DNA from: Nectonema munidae
Taxonomy: Eukaryota; Nematomorpha; Nectonematoida; Nectonematidae
Direction: 5' to 3'
DNA: 64,000 nucleotides
NCBI GenBank assembly: GCA_030549495.1
Contig: JAUIRK010000343.1
Location: forward strand, 124,001-188,000
The notes under the pieces were generated by a model, which was not told the DNA's origin, did not search any database, and saw nothing but the letters and a program-made list of their open reading frames with translations. Of the stretch, positions 1-14,700 are shown piece after piece (position 1 is the first letter of the stretch; every line of letters begins with the position of its first letter). The position numbers and the translations under genes were made by a program.

Positions 1-302
1 TTTTCATTTAATCAAAATGTTTTAAAATAAGTTAAATTAAAGAATCTTTAATTGTAGAATAATAATTTCTAAACATTTCTAATAAAAATCATAATAGGTA
101 AAACTTGTGTTTTAATATGTTGTAAAAATAATCTTCACATTTGAGATATAATTGTCGGTTCACTAAAGATTGCAAAAATTTCACTAATATATGCAACCAA
201 TTTGCTAAAATCATTGCAATTACTTTACTAAATAGTGAAAACCCCTATATACAGATTGACCTTTCGATTCTCATACGTGAACGTCTAAAATCTTTTGTCT
301 AG
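1..302 (+). other. laminin intron, 5' edge
   Basis: AT-rich intron sequence ending in the acceptor CTAG before 303. No other feature seen. Confidence 0.7.
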
Positions 303-3074
303 ACAACAGCCATTGACTCGCTGAAAGCAAAGACAGGCGATGTGGTGATGAAAGTGCCGCTTCTGAGTGAGCAGGTCAAGGTTGATGTGACGAAGCTGAA
401 GGAAGGTACGCAGTAGTTGGTGTTGTAGCACGTGTTACCATTTTCAAATTTCGTCTCAACCCTTCATTATTTGAATTAGGCTTGGCCAAGTCATGTGGAA
501 GCGAAAAGGAGCTGTTGGAGAAGGCTGAGCGAAACTCCAAAATCGCTTTGAAAGATGTTGAAGAAATAGTGAGGATTCGAGACAAGATTTCTTCAAAAGG
601 TAGAAAACAATGCTTGTTATGCTTCATATTCATCGATGAATGCAAAAATGATTCTCCCATTTACCATTTTGAATTCTCTATCACTTATTAATTATTCATC
701 ATAAATAATTTTGTAGTTCTTTAGAAAAGCTTTTTACAAAATATGTAAAAGATTATAAAGAAAATATTTTAAGGAATAATTTTACAAAAAAAATAGATCT
801 ACGTCCGCCAATATTCTTTATTTAGAGATATTTGGTTGAAATTTTAATAAATCATAATAATTGATCAATTGTTTCAATGAGTTAAATGAGGAATAATGCA
901 TTGCGATTTTCCACCATACAATTTAACAAAGAAAAGTTAAAATTTGATGAATCGAATTTTAATTATTGATTGGTTAATTTTAGTAATTATTTATTATGAT
1001 TGGATAAGTTTGTTAATATTAATAAACGGAGAGTGTAATTGGCTGCAAATCGTTTCTACATAAAATTTTTTAGCGATTTTAAATAGAGCACTTTTCCTTG
1101 CACAAATATATGCTATGATAACATTTTAATTTTGTGAAGATTACGAAGAAAAGTTGAATCTTGCGAATGCCTCTTCAATCAAGATCAGAGGAATCGGTCA
1201 AAAAGTCTCTACAATTTTCGACACCGTGAAAAATGAAATTCAGGAGCAGTTTAAAAAAACTTCTGCCGCTGGCGTCGAATCTGTCAGGGATGTCTCAAAT
1301 ATGAGTAAGAATTTTCTCAACCGCCTTTTATTTATCAGTCTTTTTGCCGGATATGTTGGTTTTGCTCTTATTTAATCTTATTCAGGCATTGTATCATTTG
1401 TTCTTTGAGGTTTCTTCTGAAAAGTGTCTTCTAAGTGCGTGATTGAGAACCCTTTTGAAAACACTGTGTTCGATCATATGAGTTGATATAAGTTGTGCAA
1501 CACGAGCAATTCTTTAGATAAGCCATTCACTTGCCATTCGTATATATAATATTCAAAAATCAAATTTTAATCGGCTGGCGTTAATCCGGCACTGCAATAA
1601 CATTGCATAATTTGGACAACGTGATGTAACACAAAAGTCAAGACAATTTATCAGTAAATGCGAAATATTAGACATCGTTTTACACCGTCTTTTAGACTTA
1701 AATAGCCTTGAATCTCCAGGACAAAAAAGTGTGCTTAAATGGAAGGGGCAGATTCTACCCTCGAAAGAAAAATGGATAATTCAGAGAAAAGTAAGAGATG
1801 ATATAGGATGAATGTATATGTTTATTAATATTTCAAAGATTCTCAATTTGAACGTGGTACTTATTTTTCAATATTTTTTGGCTAAATATCAGTATTCATC
1901 AATCAAAAGTGACAGTAGCTGTCAATAAGATATTTTTTGTATTAGATGCTTTGGGGAATTAACTTTTCATATAAACTAGCATTTTCAGAATTGGTGTTAC
2001 TTATTTTTTCCAAATACATCGTAGATATGCCAGAACATTAATCAAAGTGGCCGAACTTGCCAAAAAATTGTAAATGTAAAGTAAACTAAATTAGCAATAC
2101 ACTTAATTGTAATGTAAAGTAAATTAGCATTTTAAGGTACGCTGATTTCATTGGTGTCACTCATTTTCTACGAAATAATTTAATGCACCGTACCGCATAT
2201 ACGCTGAATATATCACAGATGTTAGATATAATCTATCATCTTTTTCAACGAGATGATACCCTTTTCTGAAATATCATATTTTTAACATACAGTAACTTCA
2301 GTATTTCTGAGCAAATGACAAAACTTTGTCAAAGTAGCGTATTTTGTGAAAAGTTAACATGCAAGTAATGAAAAAAGAGGATGAGATACAAATCCCTTGC
2401 AACAACAATAAAGTCTTTTATTTGGGTTTTCTATGTGGTTGTTCAATTACTTAATTATTCGCTTAGTTTTAAGATAATGGCATAAACATAATCTTTTTTG
2501 AGTAAAATGAATTACAAATTAGCTTCTAAATCTTCTTTTTGTTCATTTTTCACTTGTGGTAATTTTTGTCTACTCTTCAAATCACACGCTTTTTCAATTT
2601 TAAAAGATGCGCTTCAATCATTTTAGTATACTCCTCGAGATCGAATCTGAGTTACTTTCAAAGCAGCATCTACTTGATGCAGGAGCGACTGAAGAAGCAT
2701 GAAATAAAGGAGAGTGAGTTGAAGAACAGCATCCTCGAATTGAAGAATAAAATTCTCAAGGCTAAGCAAATCGCTTCCACGGTAAAGCTTTCGACATTCT
2801 TACATATTTTTCCTACTTTTCTTTTTTTACTTTTTTCATGGCTTTGTGAATGGATGTGGCGAAATTGGCTTTAGCTTCGCATCCAACAAAATGAAGCAGA
2901 ATAAACCGCAAAGATCCATTGAATGCGAAGAATTTGTTTCAAAAATTGAAGCATTATTAAAAAATTTGATCTTTTTGAACGAGTAAATCAATGAACTCAA
3001 TTGTTATATTTCGTGACAAGGTTTTGTGCAGACTGCAAAATTAAATGTTGCTTCTTCTGTGAAAAAGAATGTGC
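303..3074 (+). CDS. laminin alpha coiled-coil exons
   Basis: Five exons (303-405, 480-599, 1140-1304, 2627-2781, 3032-3074) encode about residues 1-195 of the visible fragment. They are rich in Lys, Glu, Leu and Ser with heptad-like spacing and have no cysteine pattern, as expected for domain I/II, where alpha, beta and gamma chains wind together. The last exon is only 43 nt, enters in phase 0 and leaves in phase 1. It encodes a strand resembling the start of LG1 (AKLNVASSV, compare IKVSVSSGG in vertebrate chains). The first exon is taken from the AG at 301-302. Upstream bases 1-302 are intron. Confidence 0.85.
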
Positions 3075-6000
3075 GTAAATTGAGTTATAACTTTGCTTCT
3101 GAGCTAATTTAGCTTAATTTTAAACAAAAATCAAGTAAAAAATGTCAAGAATTTTTAAAAACTAGAGTTTAATCGTATTTTTTAACCCATTTCATTCTAG
3201 ACAAAGCAGACGAGATGTAATTTAATTTAAATAAATCACTCGTGTGCGTCGTCATTAATACGGCTTGCCGATGCTATTCAAAGACAGGTTTTAATTGGTC
3301 CGCAAGGAAACGCTGAGTCCAAACGTTCTACCTGTACTTTTTACCAAACAAAAAACTATTATCATAGAGCGATGCAATCCTAACGTAACATAAGAAACTG
3401 AAAAGCGCATATTTGAGATTTAGCGATTAGTTTGGTTCTACTCAAGCATTTTTGCCAATATTTCCTATCAGTTTCTAGTAAAATTATTGTTTTGAAATCC
3501 CTTTCTACGATTTTAAGAAAAGAATTAATTTAATACAAATTCTTCATTAATTAATAAGTATTCAATACTCATAGAAGCGTAAAAAGTCAAGGAAATCCAG
3601 AATATTTCCAGGAGACCTTAGCTCTTGGAAACAATTTGCTGATTTTTCTATACATGGAGAAAGCAACTAGCATATCGTCTATACTCGATTTAGCTTATTT
3701 CTACTTCGTGGTAATCATAAACTTTTTTTACTTGTTATCTTCATTCAAAAGATTTCTTGAAAAATTAGGGAAATACTTATAGGAACAAAGAAAATGTCTA
3801 GAAAAATTAATTTTACCCGTAGAAATTTTGATTTCCCTCATTTTGATTAGCTTGTATTGGGAAAGACTGTACTATAGCATCGTGCATCAAAGCACAGAGT
3901 TGTACAAAAAGATTTTAAATGCTGCATAGATGATTAAAGGCGTCTGATTGGACAAAAATATATTTAAAATTGTTTTTTAACTAGATTAAAGTTTCGTTAA
4001 AATCAAAAGATGGCAACTGTTCAAGAGTCTACGTGCAAAGCGTTGAGCCAAAGATGACGAATGAAATAGAAGTTCGCTTTAGAAGTGACAAACAAGCGAA
4101 AAACACTTTACTCTTTTTCGTTCAAAGTGAAGATCGAGGTATAAAAGATTTCATGGCTTTGGAAGTTGTCGAGTCGAGGGTTCGCTTTATCTGGAACAAC
4201 GGGAACGAGACTCACGTCGCTCAAAGCAACACCGTCATCACTCCCGAAGATTACAGCGAAGAAGATTACTCCACATGGCTCAGGATAAAGGTTGTTAGGT
4301 TGAAACTTTAACACTATATTCTCTCGTTAATCTCATGTAAAAACTGGCAAACATTTCTCCTTTAGAATCCAAAACACGGCTAAAGTCAGCTTATACAAGT
4401 TTATTAACGATGAAGGTGAGACGAATACAACTGATCAAAATGAAACAGCCGCCGTGTCACTGGATTTGAAACATTCGCAACTGAATCTCGGAAAAAAATC
4501 CAAAATCTTCATTGGGGCCAACAGTTTCTCTACGGTAACATTTTAATTAATTCGTTACCCACGACAAACCGATCAAGCATATGGGGTGTAGATTTGGATC
4601 TACACAACTACGAAGGATTAATTGGAAGAAATATCCAGTAAAAAATTATTCATCAAAGGGAAGACGATAACTCATCAAATCTAAAGCACTGAGTAAGTAA
4701 GAGTAACTGTGTAGTGAGTTTATAAACAAACCAACAAAATCGTATTTGTAACTACGCTGTATTTGTTACAAATTGTTATATTTTGTGACAAGGTATTCTG
4801 CAGACTGCAAAATTAAATGTTGCTTCTTCTTTGAAAGAGAATGTGCGTAAATTGAGTTATAACTTTGCTTCTACATTTTTATTGTTGAGCTAATTTAGCT
4901 TAATTTAAAACAAAAATCAAGTATACATAAAAAATCAAGGTTTTTATTGAAAGCCTTTCGCCACCTCAATAATTTTCAATTTTCTGAATTATAATTCTTT
5001 TTTATAGTATTTATTAGACTTTAGATTTTTAAGTTGTTTGAAGCGCCATATTATATTTTCATTTGTCTCCTGAGTAGATTTTCGATATTACTTTACTTGT
5101 TTTAAGGTTAAGTCTTAGAATGAATATTTTAAACATATTTTTTTTCATTATAGCCCACTTCTTTGTTATAGTAATGCAAATTTGAACTTTATTAATTCAT
5201 TAGTGGAATTATGGACAAGAGCCATTAGTAATTTAGTTTGTTAACGTTGAGAAACCTTATTGATTTATTGGTCAAAATGTGAGCAAGAGCGTTTAATAAA
5301 TTAGTTAGTAATGGAACTAATATTTTTTCTCACACTGAAAAAATGTAGTAGCTGCTTGCTACTATATACATATACAGCATGATGAGCTTTATATACTTTT
5401 TAGTCTGATTACTATTTCAATATATTTCAATAAAGCCAGTGTTAATCCTCAAAAAAAGGTTTAATCATTCTCATTTATGCGTTTTATTTTAGCATATTAA
5501 AGTTCCATTTACAAAAGTCGGAAGTAAAAATTCACTTTTTCTTTCACAATTATAATTTCAAATATAAATCGCTCGAGATAAAACAACCGTTCGACGAAAA
5601 GGCTGTTTGACTAAACGTTTATTCGATGAAAGAACTGTCTGGCGATGCATCGTTCGTTCACGAAACGTCCGGGCCACAATACATCAGTTAAAGAATACAA
5701 ATTAATAAAAAGCTTAAGTAACTAGATAGTTAACACCTCTAAACAGTTATTACTTTCTTAACTTTATCAAAATTTTGTTATCTAAACGCTTTAATGAACT
5801 TGAATTCGCTCTTGTAGCCTTACTAAATAAACATAAAAAACGGATCACTATTGTTGAATTTTGTTTTTACGGAAATTCTAGTTATATTCGCTGGCTTAGC
5901 TAAATGAGGTCACCGTCGGCTCTCCCCATCGCACTCACACAATTTCTGCCGGCCACCCGAATCCAATTACATTGAGATAATTTAGTGCTTCTCCTTGGTT

Positions 6001-9000
6001 CAAATCGTCGCTAAGTTACGTCTTCGATGAGTTCTTAAAGTATTAAAACCTTCAAATTGTATTCTTTAAAAAGTGTTTCCTAGCACTAATCCTACCATAC
6101 AATACTTTTTTAGTCATTCAGAACTTAGTTTTGATCTCTCTCCCTCCCACTCTTCATCACGAATCTCTCCATATTTTGGTGTCAGTCAAAGTAAAAAAAC
6201 AAAACAAAGGGAATAAGCTAGATGAGTAAATGAATTTAATCAAAAGAGCATTTATATCCATCTATATATCTTCTTTCCAAATTAACTTGAATAGAACATT
6301 GCTGTTAGTGTCCCAATTGTTATCCATCCCGATTTGGTAGAACGTACTTTTAATCGATTGACTAAAAAAGCTTTCAGTGATAAAAATCTTGCAGAAAAAT
6401 TCCATAATAAAAATATTTGGGACACTAACTTCCAAATATCAAAAAAATTTTTTTTTGGTCATCTCCAGAGGTTTATGTTCCTCTTGGAGATGGCTCTGCT
6501 TTAATTTATTTAACGATAAAACAACAAAAACAATAAAGGCACAAATTGTATTATACACACAAAAATGTAAAGTTTCCTTTGATCTTCGGGTGGAGGGGGT
6601 GGGTGTTGACCACTTGCAGAAAAAGGATAAGAATGAGTTGTCCTGGCTGGTGGTTTGCCTTTTATAGTATGGTATCTTTTCCTCAGAGCCGGGACAGGCG
6701 ATCGGCAGGATTGAGATGCGTGGGAATGTATTCGATGGCTCTTCCTTGAGTCCACCAGTTCTTCTTCATGGCTTGCAGGATTAGAGCGTGGACTTTGTGA
6801 TCGTTAGAGCATTGAACCGTCTTACATTAAGACGAATAAAGCTACCTAAATAACGAATTAGAAAGTACTTAATTCTTTTTATTTTTTTTCTACAAATCAT
6901 TTACAAGATAATCTATCTTCAAAAAGTCCGTTTGACCATATGTTTGTCAATTAAAAATGGTTGGTGAGAGTAAAATATTCAAAAATAAAATTGATCCAAT
7001 GTAGGCTGGCTCTTCTCAAAAATGAACTCTCATTTTATAAAAATATAAAGGATAAAGTCATATTTTGGAAGTAAAAATTGAAGCATTGCATAATACGGGA
7101 GATACAAGAGTATATAAGATACTTTTACTTCAGAATTTACTATTTTCTTCTCTAAACTTTTGAAAAGTGATTGAAACTGCTGGTAAGTGATATATTAATG
7201 ATAAAATTCTTCTTTATGCGAGAACATGCTTTCCTTTTTACAGAAAGTTAGTGAAATTGTAACCCAAAATTTTTACGGATGTCTTGGTAGCTTGAAAATC
7301 GATAACGAACAAGTTGGACTTTGGGATTTCGTTGAAAGCACAAGTTCTTGTGGTGTGTGCTATGAAAGGTTTGCCTTTTTCTTTATGTACCGCTTTAACG
7401 AACTTACTCAAAGAGAAACTCTTTCTTTATTGTAAAAAAGATTTTTTTTAAAGTAATCCTTTTAAAAGTCTGATCATTTCTAATTTTTAGTTTTAATTGG
7501 TTATTCCACGATTCTCATGGTTTATCGATGACAAAATTTCAGAATTATACCCCAATTTTTAATGGAATTGCATATACTATCAAGCATTTTTACACTTACA
7601 TATTCATCGAGTTTTATTGTTCCCTCAAAAACTAGCTTCAATTCCAATTTTCTCAAAACTTACATATTCTTGCTAGAAACTTCATTATAATTAACTTCAT
7701 TATAGTTAACTTCATTGATAAAAGAAAATAGTACCATTTTATATCATTGACAGTATTGTGGTGCCACTCTGGGCGTAGTGCCTTGGAAGCAGATAAAACT
7801 TTTCCATGTACCAAGTCCAGTTCCTTCTCTCTTCCAAGAAATAAAAATGTTTGGTCTCATGAAGATGCTCCGTTCCCACCATGCAGATGCGCCTCCGCCA
7901 GGACCTTCGGTAGTTAATAACATGAAAAAATGTAAAACTCTAAGAAGCAGCTATAAAAATGAGCAAATCTATATTTGAAAGAAATTGTGTTTTTGTATCA
8001 ACAGTTTTTTATTTTTAGTTTAAAGTATTCATAATATTGTTTTGATCATTCATACATACAGTGTCGTGAAAAAGTATGTAAGTATTACTTTTTATATTAG
8101 TAAAAATTAAAAAAAATTTTTTTCATATTTTTAAAAAAATTCATTTATATAGTTTACTTATTAAAAATGCTGTACAAACATTTTCGGCCAAGGAACTTTC
8201 TTCATATAAATATTTTTTATTTTTATAAAAAATTCTTTATTTATATTCAGGTTTTTCATAATTAATTTTCGAGAATCTCCTTTTTATATCATAAAATCTT
8301 TTGCTTGCTTGAGTTTTCATTTATGCCTTAAATATCATCAGAGTTAAGACCTAAAGTCTCATCTCTGTTAATAAATATGAGTCAAAAAGCTATAGCTAAA
8401 TTGTTTGGATTATCAAGAAGTAAAATTTCTTGAAATTTAAAAGTATAGGAACTATTGCAAAAACAGGCATATACGGGTATTTCTTAAAAATTGTTATAAA
8501 AAAATGTCAAGGACATGCTAATAAGTCCCAAATTGTCTGCAAAACAAGTAATGTTTGAAAATAATTAACCATGAAATATTTCAATATATACAAAAAAAAA
8601 GTGAAAAATTCTATTCCACCTAAAAAAACAGCTTTGGCAAACGTTCATTTAAAAAAAGATTATTGTGGACAAAAGAAAAAGTAATTTAAAGTGTGTCTGA
8701 ACTATTTTCAGCGATGAAACAAAATTGAGTTTTGTTCTTACGGGTGCAAATATGTTATAAGAAATAAAGGAATGAGGTATAAAGAACTTTTCTTTGAAAA
8801 CATTTAATCATGAAAGATATGACGCTTTTTTCAAAAGATTTATTTCTCACTGTGGCCTAAAACGTTTGCGCCGCACTGTATATAATATTAAATAAATTTT
8901 TTAAATAGGCTAAAAATCTAGGGTATTTTCAGGATTTCCTCTTTCAAAAAAATTCTTATGATGAATGGTGGCCTAAACTTTTTAAGGGGTTTCCAAATTT

Positions 9001-11684
9001 TCTACGTAAATGTGTAACCTGGTTATTCGAACATACTTTTGATAAAAAAAAAACTAAAATAAACTGGGAACTTGGTAGAATGTATGCACGTATACCCATT
9101 TTAAAAAAAATTTAGTTTTAACTTTTTCAGACAAAAAAAGGTTTATTCGCTTTTAGTCCAAATAAATCGTGATACTTTTTAGTTTATGAAATTATTATCT
9201 TTGATTTAGTCCTAAAGAAGTGTATGCGGACTCTACATATCAGTTTAGTGGGAAGCACAGCTACGCCATTGTACCTCAGATAAGAAGATTTAGTCCACGA
9301 AGATACACAGTCCTCTTTCAATTCAAATCATTGGCAGAAAATGGTTTAATATTCTTGACGACAAATTTCGAGAAAGTTTGAACTTTTCATTTCATCATTG
9401 TAAACTTTAATTTTTCTTTTTTTTGCAACCAGAATCAGTTTTTTTCGATCGAAGTTGAAAATGGAAAAGTAGTTTTCAAGTTTTTTCTTGGAGAAGGGGA
9501 GCCAGCAATCATGCGAACAATGAAGTCTTACAATACGAACAGTTGGATCTCTGTTTCTGCAGACAGGCTTGGCTATAGAGGTATTTCACTCAAATTTCTT
9601 AGTATTCTAATGTTTGGGGGTTAAAATTCTTGATGAGTATACTACACTAGGAATCTGTACCGACGAGACATAAATAAGATTTTCAATGCACATATGTGCG
9701 ACATATGAAAAATATTAGGTTCCAACACAAATTTTTATACGTTAGCAAACATGAAGTCCGCATACAAAAATTATAGGATGTTTTTTTGTTTGTTGGAGCG
9801 AGATTAACTTTGTTAAAAAATGACAAACTTCTTTTATATATAAAAAGAAGCATTGAAATCCATTGAAAAAGATTAGAGACAAAAATAAAGGTAAAATATA
9901 TGAATGAAAGTGAAGTTCTAGTATAATATAGCAATTAAATAAATAAGTAAATAATAATCAGTTTTATTGCTGATTTCTCAGCAAGCTAGGGTCTAGCCGG
10001 TTTACAAATATGAGATATGTCTTATATTATTTGATTAATCGCCTCCAATTTTCCCTATTTTACTCATCTGTCTTTTCCTTATATCTCATTCAACTACTTC
10101 TTTCTAAGTTATCTTTGACCTCCCCTTACATTTACCCATACTCTGTCTGCTCTATATACACTCTTTTAATTAATTCTTCTATCTTAACCTTTGCTTTTCC
10201 AAGTCTTTATTTATTTCATTTACTTGACACAAGTTTCCTATTTTCTCATTGCTTATTCTAAATTTTGAACTTAACTTTCTTATCAATTAAATAAATCAAA
10301 CATAATATGTATAGTATAATGAAACACTAAAAAGCTTCTCAAATATAAGTCCGCCATGTGTCAATAACAGTCATTAATTGTTATCAGGAGTAAAATATAT
10401 ATATATAGCATGTGTATAATAATAATTTGTAAAAAAATGTGTGTATGTGTAATATGCATAATTTAATATAATAATAATCAGTAAAAGTGCAAATATAAAA
10501 ATAAAAGACTAAGTTAACGTTTAATTCATAGCACTTTTAAAAAATACAAATTCATCTATTCTAAAACATATAGATCTTTCTTTTCGTTCACAGAGATTGA
10601 ATTCCCTGCCATACTATAACTTGTTTTGCTTCCTGTGCAATGATTGGCTGCAATGGATAACAAAATATTTGTTTCAGTAACACGTGTGTAATGTCTAATC
10701 CAAATATTTATTGCATATGTATCTATATAATCCAATAATCCTTACCAAAAATGTGACTGTTGAAATATCATAAAAAAGTTCAGATGGGTTTATCGTTAGG
10801 GTTAGTAAGCTAATAATCTAAATTATTTTTGTTTACTAGCACTGAGATTGAAGTTGTAGAAGTCCGTTCTGTAGAGAAGGTAAATAGCATTTGATGCAGT
10901 TTACAATCCTTTTTTTAAACTTTTATAATTTTAGTTTAAAAAATACGTCAAGCTTTATTAATCCTTCGTGATCAGAAAAATCAGACGATATTTATTAAAA
11001 AACAGAAGATTCATATACAAAACTATTTGAAAAAGAAGACTAAGGTAAAATTGTTTATGTATCATATATGATACACTGGTCACGAAAGGGTTATTAAATA
11101 AAGAACTTTTTAAAGACTGTGCAATGAATTAGTTAGACCATTGCTTTTTTTTTTAACTATATTGTAAACACGATAATATTTTTTTGTAATAAAACATAAA
11201 AGATTTAAAATTATGATGTAAATTATGCTACACACAAAATGTCAGTATATTCTAACAATTATTTACGTTTCTACGACCAATATAAGGCGATATGAAAAAG
11301 GTAATTTTATTTTAATATTGTTATATTGTCTGTGTGTGTTTATTATTCAAAAAATAGGGCACTACACAGTAGGGGGAGGGGGCGAAAAAGAAACAAAAAT
11401 AAAGTTGTAAAACTGAAACATATTTAAAAAATTGGTTCAAAATCAGTACATTACCTGAAAAAAAATTTGACGTTTTTATCGTGTGTTAACACGTTGCAAC
11501 TTTTATTTAAATGGTTGTTAGGGTGTACCTCTCAGCTTAACAGTTGAAGGTCAGGGGTTCGATCCCCAAGGCTCCCAAATCTAAAAAAAACAAATTCACA
11601 AAAAACTGTGATTAACCATCTTAAATTTGTAAAAGCCTCTTGCCAGCTTTCGAAATCCTTGCATTTTACAAGCTGTGTCAAATA

Positions 11685-11719
<35 letters not shown>

Positions 11720-14700
11720 GAATGAGTGTAAACCTAATTATGCTCTATTTTTTGTATAGGATTGATTATTTTTTTAAATGATAAAGTAAAAATGGAAAAG
11801 AATTTATTTTATCATTAAAAATTACCCTGTCAGTTGTAAAACAGTTCTTTTTTCTTGCCTATTAGCCCATTAAGTCCCAATACTCCCATTTGGGAACATA
11901 AGTAATTTCATCTTCGTCTGCTTTTTTCAATGACTTTGAATATAAATCGTCTGCGTTTTTTTAGATATCGTCTGATTTCTATGGTACTTAATGGGTTAAT
12001 ACCCTACGATGCCTTTTGGAGAAAATAGAAATTGTAAAGTTAATTACGCTGAAAACTTTCTAATTGAAATAGATGAGAATAAAGAGATGCCTAAAATTAT
12101 TCTTGTTGAAATGAAAAACGTTTTTCAACTAAAAAAGAAAATGCTTAAGTTAGACATTTTGATAAAAGTATTTTCGAATCATTTTCAAGTAGTGGAGAGA
12201 AATGTTAAAGATGTTTCTTCGCAAAGGCATGGTTTAATAGAATAGCAAAAATGAAAAGAAGAGAAAGTGACATTTTTAATGATAAAATAAATTCTTTTGC
12301 ATTTTTACATTAGTATTTAAAAAAATAATCAATCCTATACAAAAAATAGAGCATAATTATTTAAATAAAAGTTACAAGATGTTAACAATCGTACATTACG
12401 TCAAATTTTTTTTCAAGTAATGTACTGATGTAGAGGCAACTTTTTATATATGTTTCAGTTTTGCAACTTTATTTCGGTTTTTTCGCCCCACCCTGTACAC
12501 AGTCACTCCACCAAAAAATCGATAATACTTGGTAGCGATAATAGGTACGGCCTATCTGTCCTATGACAAACCTCTATTCTTCTCTACAACCATCAAATGG
12601 AAAGTGGAAATAAATCTCCAAGAATAGAGATTTGAAGTATTTTTGCTTAATAAAATTTACCTATTGTTTTAAAGGATATTTAAAAGTCGATTCAGAAATA
12701 GTGGAGGGCACCGTATCTCCTGTTGGAACGGATGAAATGGACTTGCAAGACAAGCCCCTTTACTTTGGAGGCTTTCCGCCCGACTCATAGTAAGCCCATT
12801 TGTGCCACATGGAGGAAAAGTAAACGCATAATTTGTACTTTTGAGTAGTTTTAGTGATGCCAACGCCCAAATAAAAGCATACACCGGCTGCTTGCGCCTG
12901 ATCCAAGTTGGTCAAGGCTCCCTCGAACTCCTAGAAGGCCAGATCTATGGCATAAGGCCTGGGTGCAAGGAAAAGGTGAGCGTTTGCCATTTTTGTGCAG
13001 GAGCTCTTTTTTCTTAGCACTGCTTTTAGGATCGCAACATCCTCACCTTCAACGGAAATGGGTATTCGCAATACTCCTTGCCAGAGCTCAGCGTCGAAGA
13101 GTACACGATCGCAGTATCCTTTAAAACGCTGGAAACGGATGGAAGTCTTGTTTATGCTCTTCAAAATAAAGACTACAACAACAGAGTAACGAGATCATTA
13201 CTATCTAAGCTGTCACAATACCACTGTGAAACGAGGGATTTCATGAAACCCTAAAATTCTAACGCATTTTGTGAAACTACTATTTCACTTAGAAGTCTCA
13301 TGAATACACTAAAATCCTCATATATTTCGTGTAATTTCTAGGCATTTCATGAAATATATGGAGTGTTATTTCAGTAATTGAATAAAATACCTAGGAAATT
13401 CGTGAAAACGTGTGAATTCATGACATCCTTATGTAAAACAGTGATTTCACAATCTTACTGTAAGTATAACATATATATAATAAAATAAACTATAGAGATA
13501 TAGAGTCTTATTTCACTAAAGTTTCACTTATAATACTAATATAACCTAAACCTAATGACATGTCTATTAATTTTTGTTACTCTCGCAAATGTACACATGG
13601 TTTTCTCCTTTGCATGAAAATTGAGAAATTTATTCTCTACTGTTAATTCACTGTGTAATTTGTAAATATAAGGAAATGATGAATCCATGCATTTGTTGAA
13701 AAAAGGAGGATGTATATTTGAAGGAGGTAAGGAAGCAGAACTTTATTGAGATTCAAATCTAAAAAAGAAAACTTTACTAGAAGCCAACTAAACAGATCTC
13801 TATCTTCGTATTTGAGTTTTACATAAGTGTTCACTACGATCACAGAGCATCACCATTGAATAAAGGAAAAAATGTGCAGCTGCCAATCATTTTTCAAACG
13901 CAATATAATTTGTTTATTTAGTGTCAATTAATAATAGGATCAACAACACCGTATAATTTTGAATAGAAGTCGATTTCGAGTGTAAGACTGCTTGATTATA
14001 ATTAGAGATAATAAATATATGTTAGATTTCAATGACAAAAAGCTCGATTTATTTTCAAATATATACGGTATAGGCCCGTACCTCCTTTTTCCCTTCTTTT
14101 TACTCATTATTTTTTACTTATTCTAAGTGTCAACTTATTAATATGAAAAAATACATTTAACAGACTATATTGGCATATAGCATAAAAATTCTTTCAATCT
14201 AAAAAATTTATAGAAGTGTTCAATACATATTATGTTGCTTAACGTAATTGATTGTCTTGAAAATTGTTGTCGGTACTTATAAGGTTGTCCAAAAAGAAGT
14301 GGTGCTATTGAATTTACTATAAATCATAATACAATAAATGAAAAAAAGAATACCATTGTTAGAATTTTGCATTTCTCGCTTGCCAGAAAGCACGACGCAT
14401 ATCCACACTTCTACAAGTTTTTGGTATATAACGTTGAAACTTTAGAAATGATTCGTTATAAACGTAATGCTGATAAGAATTGTATTAGCTTTGCTGGCTG
14501 GGAGGCAGTATCCACAGTACACAGTATCACTTTTTTCAATTTATTGTTGTATTCATGACAATTTATCAATACATCTCTTATCTTTTGTCTATCACATTAT
14601 TACGTGTCTAAATGAATTTTTTCCATCTGCAATGATTTCAACTTCTTTATTGGATCTTGTTCCAAGTATTTTGTCGGTAAAGATGTGAATCTAGAAAAGG

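Larger units (their letters stand above)
11371..12495. mobile_element. hAT-type element with long inverted repeats, carrying a SINE and a MITE
   Basis: An exact 8-bp target duplication TACACAGT lies at 11363-11370 and 12496-12503. Arms: 11371-11512 plus 11735-11823 on the left, about 12272-12495 on the right, pairing from GGGGGCGAAAAAG / CTTTTTCGCC-type ends through TGAAACATAT, TCAGTACATTAC, ACTTTTATTTAAAT, TATGCTCTATTTTTTGTA. The left arm is interrupted by a SINE (11513-11734) and the core by a TTAA MITE (11866-11995). A 78-codon + strand frame at 12009-12245 has no recognised homology. The 8-bp duplication and CAGGG-like right end point to the hAT superfamily. Confidence 0.8.

Noticed and set aside
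4291-4298. Earlier donor GTTGTT at 4291 for the first LG1 exon
   Set aside because: It puts the next exon out of frame with an immediate stop; the donor at 4299 gives RIKVVRIQN and a continuous LG1.
9683-10261. 83-codon frames on both strands with hydrophobic residues
   Set aside because: Low-complexity AT-rich translation, no motif, inside an intron.
10842-10878. Extra laminin exon between LG2 exons
   Set aside because: The entry phase does not match the phase-1 donor at 9580, and joining 9580 to 12675 restores the LG2 fold without it.
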